Source: Temnothorax longispinosus
Taxonomy: Eukaryota > Arthropoda > Insecta > Hymenoptera > Formicidae
DNA length: 64,000 nt
Direction of reading: 5' to 3'
NCBI RefSeq assembly: GCF_030848805.1
Contig: NC_092359.1
Coordinates: 20,115,579 to 20,179,578, forward strand
The notes below the pieces were generated by a model. The model was not told the origin of the DNA, made no database searches, and was given only the letters and a program-made list of their open reading frames with translations. Shown in pieces: positions 26,601 through 37,517 of the stretch. Position numbers and translations under genes: made by a program. Position 1 is the stretch's first letter, and the number at the start of each line of letters is the position of its first letter.

Positions 26601-26724
26601 ATTTTATAAATTAGGTTATAATGCATGGTCAGTTCAAAGATCTATGAATCTTTTACGTTATAAGGATTCTAAATTTATTGTTTCTGAAGATGGACAAAGC
26701 GTTGAATTAGTTATACCAGAATAA
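23689..26724 (+). CDS. Flavin-containing monooxygenase (insect FMO, N-oxygenase-like)
   Basis: Uses FAD, NADPH and O2 to oxygenate soft nucleophiles (N or S) in small molecules, often for detoxification. Coding exons: 23689-23900, 25076-25217, 25302-25438, 25525-25728, 25877-26165, 26425-26724; all have consensus splice sites and compatible phases, giving 427 aa, normal for insect FMOs. Motifs: FAD-binding GAGAAG at 14-19 with Glu38 and GGTW 44-47; YQNLRTNLP across the first junction; CNGHYFDP at 162-169; FMO signature FxGxxxHxxxY at 180-190 (FPGLILHSHAY); NADPH-binding GAGSSG at 205-210; CTGY at 272-275. The start is the first in-frame ATG. No C-terminal membrane anchor is seen, as usual in insects. 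Intron 1 holds a minisatellite. Broken exon copies lie at 33.9-37.9 kb. Confidence 0.95.
24480..24900. repeat. Minisatellite in FMO intron 1, ~95-100-bp unit, with embedded 9-bp repeat
   Basis: About four to five diverged units each contain GATATGGAGTTATAAATATT, a TGATATAATTACATATAA-type block, TTTACTCxAAAAAGA and TTTTAATATAA. Within it, 24641-24706 is a run of about seven GATATAATT 9-mers. The flank around 24.05-24.36 kb ends GCTACCTGGGAT, the terminus also seen in the element at 62.3 kb. Confidence 0.8.
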
Positions 26725-26985
26725 AACCTCAAAAACTTATAATGGTAATTTAACCTCTAAAATTTTATAATGGTAAAAGTTTTTCTAGGATTCTGATAAC
26801 ATAGTATTTTAATTATGAATTAAACATAGATTATATGCGCGCATGTACGTATTAATTAATCATCGAAATTCGATGATCACGCCTCTTTCAACGTTAATTG
26901 TATGATCTATCACATTTTCTATTAGACCCCCAAATAAAATTTTATTCGGTAAAAATAGACCATTCTGTATAGAGGCCCTCCACCA

Positions 26986-27005
26986 CCCCCGCCGATTCCA
27001 ATCGG
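26986..27005. repeat. Hairpin CCGCCGATT-cc-AATCGGCGG followed by T-run
   Basis: A perfect 9-bp stem with a two-base loop in AT-rich DNA 260 bp past the FMO stop, followed by TCCTCTTTTTT. It resembles a factor-independent terminator in form, but in this genome it is more likely the end of a mobile element. Confidence 0.6.
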
Positions 27006-27019
27006 CGGTCCTCTTTTTT

Positions 27020-27850
27020 GTATGTTTTTTTATTTTTTTAATCTATATTTCTTACTTTCTTATTTTTTTATGTTATTATTATCCAGTATATTACATAAAT
27101 TTTACATTACATAGTTTATAACTGTATACAATTTTACAAGAAAAAATAATTCTGTGAAGACTAAAAATTTTAAATTAATTAACTTAAAATTAGTCTTCGC
27201 AAAATTATTTTTAAAATTAATTTTAAATTTTATTCAATTTTCAATCCCCATTTTCAGTCATCAAATATAGAAATTAAACTGTCCAAGTATTCTTGGTTAC
27301 ATTAATATGTGACTAAGAATACATGAACAGCATATCTAATTGTAATTTATTAAGTATTTCAATTATTTAAGTATTCAATTTCATCATTATTTAAGTATTT
27401 ATTTCATATTTCAAGAATTTCAATTTATTAAGTATTTATGTAAATTATATTAAGTAATTCAATTATATCCAATTAAAAAAAAGAAGCGATTTAACTTCGC
27501 GATTGCAGAATTTTATTTTTTATTAAGTTTCATTAAGTTTTATTAAGTGTCATTTAATTTGCAGGATTTTAATTTTTTAAATATTAATTATGTTTAAGTC
27601 CCTACCTACCCGTATTTCTATTCGTATATATTTTCTTGCCCACCCGTATTTTTATTCATTTATGCCTACCTATTCGCGTATTTCTACCTACCCGTATTCT
27701 TCCTACACAAATGAGAAGTATAAAACCGCGGATACCACATGAGTATCTAATCGTACTTAATATAATAATTATTTTGTGTTAGATAAATCTAGATTCTAGC
27801 GGAATTACTTAATCGCGATTTACACTTAAATTTTGGTCAATATATATATA
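27020..27850. repeat. Low-complexity spacer with imperfect repeats
   Basis: No gene seen. Contains a weak inverted repeat (AAGACTAAAAATTTTAA...TTAAAATTAGTCTT, about 27.16-27.20 kb), a hairpin GTATTCTTGGTTAC...GTGACTAAGAATAC (about 27.29-27.32 kb), ATTTAAGTATTTC-type repeats at 27.34-27.46 kb, and imperfect CTACCTACCCGTATTTCTA repeats at 27.60-27.71 kb. Confidence 0.55.
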
Positions 27851-27908
27851 GACTGTATCTTATATGACGTGTAATTTTCATAGTATCTTGCGGTCAGATT
27901 GGACCTAC

Positions 27909-30330
27909 CTATTTGGGTTGTTCCTGGCCAAATCCATTTTGGCTGTACGTCAGCCAGAGAATGAGGAGACAAACTCCTTCGATACCGGCTGATTTTCAAG
28001 GCCGGTAGATTGTAACGGTACGATTACGAATTATCGATTACGAATTATTACGTTAACGAAAGCGTGTTAATTATTTAAGAAAAAGATAAATAATCACGTT
28101 CATTAATGAAATATTAATTGAATTTAAATTTAACTGAATTTTGCATTTAATTTCTCAACAATATGCGTAATTAACTTTTTCGCTTAAAAAATATATCGAA
28201 ATTATAGAAAGCAAGAAAGAAAGTTATATCACAGAATGCAAAGTATATATTAACCGCGTTTTAATCGAAATCGAGATTATATCTCGATCGCGAATATCTG
28301 AATTTAAATAGTATTATGTACACGAAACAACCAAAATTAAAAAATCAATTGATGAATAAATCAATAAATAAATCAATAATGGAAAAAAATTAGTACAATC
28401 CGAACCGCGAACCACGAACCGAACCGCGAAATAAATCACGAACATTATTTGATCTCACCTCAGATATCAAGTGAGATATACAGAATGAATGACGTGAGAT
28501 CCAAAAGGAACGATAATTTCCGAAGCAATATATTCACGCAATAAGTATCGTAAACAATATAAAGAATTTGTCATATTCTCGCGCATGTTACATTTGTCTA
28601 TATAAATTTTTACATATATCATATATTTATATAAATAACTTATTACTTTATTATAAAATGTTTTTAAAATTATGGTTAATACGACATAAAATCTGTATCA
28701 TCTTAGACTATAATATGCATTTTAATATAATAAATATAAAAACTACATCAACTTTCAGATATTTCTACATAAAAAAATTATTCTGCTTCGCGATAAAATA
28801 TTTAGTGGATCTCACGTCATTTTATTTTGTTTTATTTATTGATACAAAGTCAATAATAATACTAGATGGATAGACTATAAACGATTAGGATAAAATCGGC
28901 ATGGTATACATATACATATGTTACGCGAGGGCAGTCTCTCCGTAGATACAATAAATCAATAAATGGAGCTCTAGGATTTATTATTCCTATAGTCTGATTT
29001 ATATAGTCTATCCATTTTAGGGCAACGAATATGTGACAAGTCGCATTTATCTGTATTATTAGATATGAGAATAATACATAAATATACAACTAATATTCAC
29101 AGATTCATCACCCCATTATAAAAAAAAAGTCACTCACCGACCGATGCGCAACGAGCGGAGTTAGTCAGCCACGCTCCGATGATTCTGTAAAACAAAAGTG
29201 AAAGATTCATATTAAATAAACGCTCAAAATAATCAATGTTTCAAAAAATCATTTTTACACACGTCTAATTCGTCTTTTAATTAGATTTGCTAATATAATT
29301 ATTTATTGCCCGGGAAAAACCTTTATAAGAATAAACTTTTATAAAATTTTAGGTAAAATTTCGGTTTCTCAAATTATTCCTTGCTTATCCGAGATAAATC
29401 GACCCGAATAAATGGAAAAGAACTATTATAATTTTAAAAATAAGAAATAATAACACTTACCCCAAGGTTGCTCCGCTGGGGCCCGATGCCTTTGCCAGGC
29501 CTCCTCCTCCTCTCAGAACATTTGGGTGGTCAGGCCTTCTCCTCCTTCCGCACAGGACACTCACGAAACCGCTGTTCAATATTTCGCGATCGAGTATACG
29601 AATAAAAGTAACTGTAATAATACAATCGCGACACTTTATTATACACTCCCGAGATGAGACGATCTGCGTTCTACGGCGCGGCGCGTACTTCTATTATTTA
29701 AATCCGACGATATTCACCAGGCTGCTCTTCCCGCAGAGCGCGGCCAACTTCATACCGACGCCGCGCGGCTACAACGCGAGTCGAGTTAACGCTGCAAGCT
29801 GCAATGGCCGAATTGAAACGAGCGAACTATTCGAAGATACCTACACGCTCGAGACACGCCGCGACACAGCTCGACCGCATAAATTCCACGAGATTTTCAC
29901 AATTACGAATACAATTAAACGATCGACACACTACACATCGCCGCGCTTCATTATTCTACATCACGCGACTCGCATATATTCCGTCACATTAAATATATCC
30001 CACGACAATCCGACCCGACGATTCGCGATATTACGCCGCGTTCTCGAAATGCGAAAGCGACGGCCAGATTATTCAGTATATCAATGAATATAATGATCGA
30101 AACGGAACATTCGGCGTGCATTAATCTGTATTCATTCGACTTGACTTTCTGTTAAAGCGCGTGAGGCGCGAGCGGCGCAACGATCAGCGGCTTCGGCCAC
30201 ATTCGTGTGTCGCGAACGGCGAGAATTAGCATCGCGGTTGTGCACACGGAATAATCCAGATGGTTAACAATAAAGTACGCTGCATCTTTCTGTTACCTGC
30301 GATATCATCGTGATTGCCTATCGCTATGTA
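27909..30330 (-). other. Spliced transcription unit, left-arm copy (outward, minus strand)
   Basis: Read on the minus strand from the GC-rich centre outward. A long first exon ends at 29461 with donor GG|GTAAGTG. An acceptor (TTTTACAG) gives a 47-nt exon 29184-29138 with donor CG|GTGAGT. An acceptor (GAAAATCAG) gives an 80-nt exon 27988-27909 with donor TAG|GTAGGT. Every one of these sites has a counterpart in the right arm. One frame runs through the last part of exon 1 (VLCGRRRRPDHPNVLRGG..., SGPSGATLG), through exon 2 (IIGAWLTNSARCASV) and exon 3 (IEGVCLLILWLTY), to a stop at the exon 3 end. No good ATG is visible at the 5' side. It could be part of a mobile element, a gene family fragment or a noncoding RNA. 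Confidence 0.55.
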
Positions 30331-30570
30331 ACAGCGCTACGCAGTACGCGCACACGGAGTCGCTCGCTCAGCTGTCCGTCCGGTTCAAGCATCGGAACGT
30401 AAATGATAGCCATTGAAAGCGCGACCGTCGCGAGTCGCGTGCCGGTGGACGCGGGCCGCGGGGCGCGGGCGGCGCGGCGCGGCGACCGTTTTTGTAAACA
30501 CCACGCAGTGCGGCGTACGAAAAATAAACTCGAGCGCCCGCGTGCCAACGGTCTCGCCGCCGGAAATATG
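30290..30570 (-). promoter_or_regulatory. GC-rich promoter-like core, left arm
   Basis: A CpG-dense block (peak near 30430-30500, GGGCGCGGGCGGCGCGGCG) in otherwise AT-rich DNA, at the 5' end of the outward-reading left-arm unit. It is matched by the right-arm block at 31.47-31.65 kb. Inferred to be the promoter of that unit; no TATA box stands out. Confidence 0.35.
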
Positions 30571-31216
30571 TATTTACCTGTAACGTTTAATATACCTAGC
30601 GGTACATAATTAATAACGTACGTCGAATATATATTCCATTCCTTGTATTTCGGTGAATGCGCTGTTATCGCATATCTTCCGCGTTGTTTCGCGGATCCAT
30701 ATTAGCATATTGCACGAGACGATATAATCCTTCTCTCAATAATAATATTTCGATCTGAGGAAGAAACGATTCAAAACGAAGAATAGTAAAATGCGAGCTT
30801 TCGCGCAGTCGGCTCTTTGTGTGCTCGCTTGTTTCTTTATAATATAAAAATTTTTATATATAATATAAAAATCTTTATATTCCGCGCCTCCGGCGAAAAA
30901 AATTGTTATATATAATATAAAAATCTTTATATTCCGCGCCTCCCACGAAAAAATTTTTATATATAATATAAAAATCTTTATATTATAAAGAAATAAGCGA
31001 GCAAAGAGCCGACTGCACGAAAGCTCGCATTACTATTTTTTATTTTAAATCGTTTCTTTCTCAGATCAAAATATTATTGAGAGAGGAATTATCGTCTCAC
31101 GCAATGTGCTAAAATGGGCCAACGAAACAACTGTAAAAAATATGCGATAATAGCTCATTCATTAATTAAAACACGAGAAACATATAACGTAAGCGGTAGC
31201 GAATTAAGCGAATTAA

Positions 31217-31361
31217 GGGCACACACACTTTTCGTAGAACGTAACAGTATAAGGTTTCGACCAATCGCTCGATTCGGCCATCTGTAACTAGAAGCAAGAA
31301 TCGAGCAACACGATTGGTCGAAACCTTACTGTTACGTTCTACGAAAAGAGGGTGTGTGCCC
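31217..31361. mobile_element. MITE-like fold-back element, 145 bp
   Basis: Terminal inverted repeats GGGCACACACACTTTTCGTA / reverse complement ending GTGTGTGCCC, continuing inward through GAACGTAACAGTAxAAGGTTTCGACCAATCG. It occurs only in the right arm near the centre, so it inserted after the inverted duplication formed or was lost from the left. Confidence 0.85.
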
Positions 31362-31464
31362 CGCTTTATTACCGAAAATCAGTACTTACCGTTGATTTCC
31401 TTACTGCTCAAGTTTTTCTGTGTGCCCGGACACCTTAAACGTTATCGTCAGGTAAATAATTAAA

Positions 31465-31650
31465 TATTGTCGGCGCGGCGGCGAGACCGTTGCCGCGTTT
31501 GCACGCGGGCGCTCGACTTTGTTTTTCGTACGCCGCGTCGCGCGCGGCCCCCACCACGCGGCTCGCGACGTCACACTATTATTCACATTCCGATGCTCGA
31601 GCCGGCATGCAGCGAGCGAGCGGCTCCGTGCGTACTGCGTAGCGCTCTAT
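31465..31650 (+). promoter_or_regulatory. GC-rich promoter-like core, right arm
   Basis: The counterpart of the left-arm GC-rich block: CpG-dense, containing GGCGCGGCGGCGAGACCG and GCCGCGTCGCGCGCGGCC, just upstream of the right-arm unit. The conserved stretch CGTACTGCGTAGCGCT follows in both arms. Confidence 0.35.
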
Positions 31651-33759
31651 TACATCGCGAGATGTGCTGTGACAAGTATCACAATGATATCGCAGATACT
31701 AGAAAGATACAGTATTCTCTCTTAATCGTCGGATTATCCCGTGTGCGCGGACCGACTGAGTTATACTGAGTTTCGTCGTTCGCGCAGAGTCACGATCGAG
31801 CACATGACACACGCCTCGCGCGGCTACGGGAATCGGAGTGAAGTGAATACGTCAGGATTAATGTACGCCGAATATAATAAGTTTCTTGTGTTTCAATGAA
31901 TAATGGACTGTTATCGCACACATGAGTGAGAAGACGATCGGAGTGCTGGACTAACGTTTGGTCGAGAATCGTCGGACATCATATCGTGGGGTTTAATGTG
32001 ACAATGTGAGTACGGAGTACGCGAATCGCGCGGTGATTTCGAATAACGACGCGTAGTTATGATATGTGTGATATATGTGTCGAGCGTTTAACTGTGCATT
32101 CGCATCTCGCGGAATTTTACGCTGTATTTCGAGCTGTATCGCAAGTGTGTCTCGAGCGTATATTTTCGAACGGTTCGCTCGTTTCAATTCGGCCATTGAC
32201 GGCGTTGACTCGACTCGCGTTGTATATCCGCGGGGCGTCCGCGTCGGTAAGAAGTTAGCCGCGCTCAGCGGGAAAAGCAGCTCGGTGAATATCGTCGGAA
32301 TAATAGAAGCGCGCCCCGTAGAACGCAGATCGTTTCCTCTCAGGAGTGTCTACAATAAAGTGTCGCGATCGTATTATTACAGTTACTTCGTACTCGATCG
32401 CGAAATATTAGACAGCGGTTCCGTGAGTGTCCTGTGCAACAGAAGGAGGATGAGGCCTGACAACCCCGTTCTGAGAGGAGGAGAAGGAGGCCTGGCGGAG
32501 GCATCGGGCCCCGGCGGAGCAACCTTGGGGTAAGTATTTTATTTCTTATCTTAAAATTAATAGTTCTTTTCCATTTATTCGGGCCGATTTATCTCGGATA
32601 AGTAAGAAATAATTTGAGAAAGTAAAACCATCTAAAATATTATAAAAATATTATAAAAGTTTATTCTCGTAAAGATGATTTTTCCCAGAAAATAAATAAT
32701 TACATTAGTAAATCTAATTAAAAGACGAATCAGACGCGTGTAAAAATTATTTTTTGAAACATTGGTCATTTTGAGCGTTTCTTTAATTTGAATCTTTATT
32801 TGTTTTTGTGTTACAGAATCATCGGAGCTACATGCCTAACTCCGCCCGTTGCGCATCTGGTCGGTGAGTGATAATTAATTTTTTATAACGGGGTAACGAA
32901 TGACATGAGATCCAGTGAATACTTTGTCGCAGGACAGAATACATTTTTATATAGAAATATTTTAAAGTTGATAATTTTTATATTAATTTGCACATTTTTA
33001 ATATAACACTTTGCAATAAAATAACGAGATATTTATATGAATATACACATGATATATGTGAAAATTTATAAAGCCAAATGTCATGCGCGAGAATACGATA
33101 AATTCATCATATTGATTGTGATACTTATTTCGTGAATATATTGCTTCGGAAATTATTGTCCCTTTTGGATCTCACGTCATTCATTCTGTATATCTCACTT
33201 GATATTTGAGGTGAGATCAAATAATGTTCGTGATTTATTTCGCGGTTCGGTTCGTGATTCACGGTTCGCGATTCGGATTGTACTAAAAAATTGTTTTACA
33301 TTCATTGATTTATTGATTTATTCATCGATTGATTTCTTAATTTCGGTTGTTTCGTATTTCTACATTATAGTATTCAAATTCAAATATTTGCGCTCGAGAT
33401 TAAACGCGATGATTTTGATTAGAATGTGGTTAATATAAAATTCCTTACAGTCTTTGTATATAATTTTTTTATCGCGCTTTTATACATTTTTTGATTGGAA
33501 AAATTAATTACGCGCATATCGATGAGACATCAAATGCAAAATTAAGTTAAATTTTAATTTAATTAATATTTTATTAATAAACGTGATTATTTATCTTTTT
33601 TGATATAATTAACGCGCTTTTATTAACGATCGTAACGATTTCTAATCGACCGTAACGTTATAATCTGTCGGCTTTTAATCAGCCGATATCGAAGGAGCTT
33701 GATTCCTTCTCGTTCTCTGGCTGATATACAACCAGAATGGATGGCTATATATGCAATAG
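31640..33759 (+). other. Spliced transcription unit, right-arm copy (outward, plus strand)
   Basis: Mirror of the left-arm unit. The first exon ends at 32529 (GG|GTAAGT), the 47-nt exon is 32817-32863 (acceptor GTGTTACAG, donor CG|GTGAGT), and the 77-nt exon is 33683-33759 (acceptor TTTTAATCAG, donor TAG|GTAAGT). In the shared frame it reads VLDREILDSGSVSVLC..., VLRGGEGGLAEASGPGGATLG, then IIGA, but offsetting one-base indels shift the frame inside exon 2 relative to the left copy, and exon 3 has an early in-frame TGA. A 152-codon ORF at 32075-32533 overlaps this exon, but its upstream part is not conserved in the left copy. Confidence 0.55.
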
Positions 33760-33911
33760 GTAAGTCCAATCTGGCCAAAAACATTACAGGACTTACGCAT
33801 GACGTAAAATAAGATCGCATTAAATTGCGAGCGCTCATATTTCTCAAATTATTGCCTATTTTTCATATTTTGCGCAATCGCGGTTATTCAGATATATAGT
33901 AGTGCAATTAT

Positions 33912-34053
33912 TTCAATATATCGATGCACATCAAAATGTTGAGCATAATCTTTTAAATAATTCAAAACTTCTTGATGGCTCACGCAACTGGGTTCTTGCT
34001 CTTCCATTGTAATATAATCCGGAAAATTCGCAATTTTTGCTGGTAAATTCGTT
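33912..34053 (-). pseudogene. FMO exon 2 copy, left of the protease palindrome
   Basis: All 142 nt of FMO exon 2 (25076-25217) are present on the minus strand with an intact acceptor (CTATAG). They encode RTNLPAKIANFPDYITMEEQEPSC and the rest of the exon in frame. The donor GT is changed to AT (GAA|ATAATT), and no other FMO exon follows on this strand, so it cannot make an FMO. The preceding intron end (ATACCAAGTACAATGTTTCT) is also copied. Confidence 0.92.
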
Positions 34054-34200
34054 CTATAGAGAAAAATAAGAAACATTGTACTTGGTATAATATTCACAGA
34101 GTGATTCCTGTTCTTAAAATGTAAGGAAACTAAGGAACTAAATTTTAATAGTTATACGTTGTTAAGAGATATCAATTATATCTATGTGCTTCAATACCGA

Positions 34201-34337
34201 GTTATTTACCATTATTTTATAAATTCAGTTATAGAGCATGGTAATTTCAAAAATCTACGAATCTTTTACGTTGTAAGGATTCTAAATTTATTATTTTTTA
34301 AAATAGTCAAAGCATTGAATTAGTTATATCAGAATAA
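34201..34337 (+). pseudogene. FMO last-exon fragment, plus strand
   Basis: Similar to the 3' part of the FMO final exon (about 26592-26724): LPLFYK..., LLRxKDSKFI..., then the stop codon. Frame-breaking changes are present (TTATTTTTTAAAATAG replaces the SEDGQ region). It sits next to the exon 2 copy but in opposite orientation, showing an inversion during duplication. It lies 140 bp past the stop of the left protease gene. Confidence 0.88.
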
Positions 34338-34476
34338 AATCTTATAAAATTTTACAATGTTAAATGTCTTTTGAGTACTCCGATAATATAGTTTTTTAAT
34401 TGTAAATTAAACATAAATTTAATATGAACACATATTTAATATAATAATATTTTAACAAATTGTTTTAATACATACG

Positions 34477-35713
34477 TTATAATAATAAATTTCTTGAAAA
34501 ATGCGCAGAAATTTCCATTCCGGTTTCCATTTTAATCCAATATCGAAATAATATGACATCTGTGTATATACCAGGCGAATACTCTTTAGCACAATTATCT
34601 CCCCATGAAGTTATACCGAGGAGAATATTATTACGCTCTATTGGTCCACCAGAATCACCCTATACCACATGAATAATGATATATGCTAGTAACTGTAAAT
34701 AATAATTAATAATAATCGTTTTATTATGTTTTACATCTTACTTGACAAGCGTCTACGCCTCCCTCTTTAAATCCGTAACATGCCATCCGAGGTGTCACTG
34801 AAGAATTTCTGCTTATATAATATTTCTGACATAGTTCGTGATCTACACGCGGTATTGTTGCGCATTTCAGATTTGCCGACAGAGCTCCATCAACAGTATT
34901 ATTGAATTTCTATATATTTTATAAAAGTTTAAAGTTTTAAAGACACATAGACATTAAGCAAATTTTTTAAAAATTTACTTAAATGCCAACATCATTTTAT
35001 ATCAGAATACTTCATTATTACCAGATAATGTCCCCAACCGCAGACTGTACCCCATTCTTTACTAACGTGTCTGTTTAGTGGCAAGTCAATCGCTTTCGTG
35101 TAATCATTATACGTGAATGCAGGTGTTACTTGAATAACAGCAATGTCGTAATCAGTGATATTTGGGTCATAGTATTCGTGTATGGAAAAGTTGGTTACGT
35201 TGTGAACGATACAATTCTCGTAAAGAATGGAAGATCCACTGCACAAGGTTACTGCTTTCAAAGGATCTTCGATCCTATAACAGAAATTCTATCATCTATT
35301 CAGTAAAAGTTACTAAAATTTTTATTCTTTATAAATTGCTTATTTTACTCACCATTGTATACAGTGAGCTGCTGTCACAGCCCACTCCTCGTTTATTATA
35401 GCAGCACCGCATATGTGTCTACCGTTTCTCCTTAACGATAACTAAAAGAATAAAATGTGATATTTGTCTATATATGTATATATGTATTTTTTTTAAATTT
35501 GATATAAATATATTTCATTCTGCTTACCATATAAGGAACTAACTTAATATCGGTGTTTAGTCCTTTGACGATTCTTTGTTCTGCATTGCTCGAAAGTCCA
35601 TAACGCAAATACCCTGTTAAATTTCGCAATTTTAAGTAATGTTTATGAAATCTGGAATATAAATACTCACTCGCAAAACAGAGAAAAATAAATATGAAGG
35701 AACAAGTATCCAT
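34477..35713 (-). CDS. Secreted trypsin-like serine protease (S1), left copy
   Basis: Extracellular S1 endopeptidase zymogen, 273 aa. Minus-strand exons: 35713-35671, 35613-35528, 35446-35358 (approximate), 35274-35022, 34909-34742, 34659-34477, each with consensus splice sites and the same lengths as the right copy. A signal peptide MDTCSFIFIFLCF is followed by a short propeptide with activation site QR|IVKG. The triad is His in TAAHC, Asp in DYDIAV and Ser in GDSGGP; Asp six residues before the serine predicts cleavage after Lys/Arg. Exon 5 begins KFNNTVDGALS, unlike KYHGEVVQSLS in the right copy, and the loop after SWG differs (DNCAKEYSPGI). No disabling change seen. Shares a palindromic promoter with its twin. 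Confidence 0.92.
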
Positions 35714-36151
35714 CTTAACTATGGAAACGGCACTGCTAGCTTTAGACAGCGTATATAGCTAATAATTAGCAGAAGTTATCAAAGGACAAAACGTTTACAG
35801 TCATTTGCAACTATTTCGTTTATCGCTATATGGCTATTAACGATATAATGCTATCAATATGACGTCAGATATATTGTAAACGTTTATTTCTCGTTGTATC
35901 GCTTTTATTTATAATCAAATATTACAATATATATATATTGTAATATTTGATTATAAATAAAAGCGATACAACGAGAAATAAACGTTTACAATATATCTGA
36001 CGTCATGTTGATAACATTATATCGTTAATAGCCATATAGCGATAAACAAAATAGTTGCAAATGACTGTAAACGTTTTGTCCTTTGATAACTTCTGCTAAT
36101 TATTAGCTATATACGCTGTCTAAAGCTAGCAGTGTCGTTTCCATAGTTAAG
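35714..36151. promoter_or_regulatory. Palindromic bidirectional promoter of the protease pair
   Basis: 438 bp between the two start codons, itself the centre of the palindrome. A TATATA box occurs on each side (36108-36113, and the mirror at 35752-35757), about 40 bases from each ATG, with a CAGTG initiator-like site about 20 bases past it. A TGACGTCA-like site (ATGACGTCAG) is also mirrored. Both genes therefore carry almost identical control sequence. Confidence 0.75.
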
Positions 36152-37381
36152 ATGGATACTTGTTCCTTCATATTTATTTTTCTCTGTTTTGCGAGTGAGT
36201 ATTTATATTACAGATATCATAAACATTACTTAAAATTGCGAAATTTTTAACAGGGTATTTGCGTTATGGACTTTCGAGCAATGCAGAACAAAGAATCATT
36301 AAAGGATTAAACACCGATATTAAGTTAGTTCCTTATATGGTAAGCAGAATGAAATATATTTATATCAAATAAAAAAAAATACATATATATAGACAAATAT
36401 CACATTTTATTCTTTTAGTTATCGTTAAGGAGAAACGGTAGACACATATGCGGTGCTGCTATAATAAACGAGGAGTGGGCTGTGACAGCAGCTCACTGTA
36501 TAGAAACGTGAGTAAAATAAGAAATTTAAAAAGAATAAAAATTTTAGTAACTTTTACTGAATAGATGATAGAATTTTTGTTATAGGAGCGAAGATCCTTT
36601 GAAAGGAGTAACCTTGTGCAGTGGATCTTCCATTCTTTACGAGAATTGTATCGTTCACAACGTAACCAACTTTTCCATACACGAAAACTATGACCCAAAT
36701 ATCAATGATTACGACATCGCTGTTATTCAAGTAACACCTGCATTCACGTATAATGATTACACGAAAGCGATAGACTTGCCACTAAACAGACACGTTAGTA
36801 AGGAATGGGGTATAGTCTGCGGTTGGGGATTTTATCGGGTAATAATGAAGTATTCTGATATAAAATGATGTTGGCATTTAAGTAATTAAAAAAAAATTGC
36901 TTAATGTCTATGTGTCTTTAAAAATGTAAACTTTTATAAAATATATAGAAATACCATGGTGAGGTTGTACAATCTTTGTCGGCAAATCTAAAATGCGCAA
37001 AAGTACCGCGTGTAGATCACGAACTATGCCAGAAATATTATATAAGCAGAGATTATGCAGTGACACCTCGGATGGTATGTTACGGATTCGAAAAGGGAGT
37101 CGTAGACGCTTGTCAAGTAAGATGTAAAACATAATAAAACGATTATTATTAATTATTATTTACAATTACTAGCATGTATCATTAGTCATGTGGTATAGGG
37201 TGATTCTGGTGGACCAATAGAGCGTAATAATATTCTCCTCGGTATAACTTCATGGGGAGATGATTGCGGTGAAAAGTATTCGCCTGGTGTATACACAGAT
37301 GTCATATTATTTCGATATTGGATTAAAATGAAAACCGGAATGGAAATTTCTCCGCATTTTTCAAGAAATTTATTATTATAA
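36152..37381 (+). CDS. Secreted trypsin-like serine protease (S1), right copy
   Basis: Head-to-head paralogue of the left gene, 273 aa. Exons: 36152-36194, 36254-36339, 36419-36507, 36586-36838, 36949-37116, 37199-37381; all junctions have GT/AG and matching phases. Signal peptide 1-14, propeptide, activation R28|IIKG. Catalytic His69 (TAAHC), Asp116 (DYDIAV) and Ser216 (GDSGGP). Asp210 at the base of the S1 pocket and SWG before the last disulfide fit trypsin-like specificity. There is a tail of about 20 residues beyond the final WIK helix start. No clip domain or other module. Typical roles are digestion or haemolymph cascades; the sequence does not decide between them. Confidence 0.94.
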
Positions 37382-37517
37382 CGTATGTATTAAAACAACT
37401 TGTCAAAATATTATTATATTAAATCTGTGTTCATATTAAATTTATGTTTAATTTACAATTAAAAAACTATATTATCAGAGTCAAAAGACATTTAACATTG
37501 TAAAATTTTATAAGATT

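Larger units (their letters stand above)
27850..33815. repeat. Large inverted repeat, two ~2.9-kb arms around a short spacer
   Basis: The left arm (27850-about 30840) and right arm (about 30980-33815) are recognisable reverse complements for most of their length. Matching points include 27.90-28.03 with 33.66-33.78, 28.44-28.56 with 33.12-33.24, 29.13-29.53 with 32.47-32.87, 29.6-29.95 with 32.07-32.4, 30.3-30.56 with 31.47-31.65 and 30.75-30.85 with 30.97-31.09 kb. Divergence and indels are substantial, so this is an old structure and not an assembly mirror. The spacer (30.85-30.97 kb) holds about three direct repeats of TATAATATAAAAATCTTTAT. The inner parts are GC-rich, the outer parts AT-rich. 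Confidence 0.93.

Noticed and set aside
29804..32196. Paired MAELKRAN ORFs, one in each arm of the inverted repeat (inward strands)
   Set aside because: Share only the first dozen or so residues before diverging by frame; they lie antisense to the first exon of the outward unit.
32075..32533. 152-codon ORF in the right arm of the large inverted repeat
   Set aside because: Its 5' two-thirds are not open in the left-arm copy and are broken by non-triplet indels; only the last part of the frame is considered meaningful.
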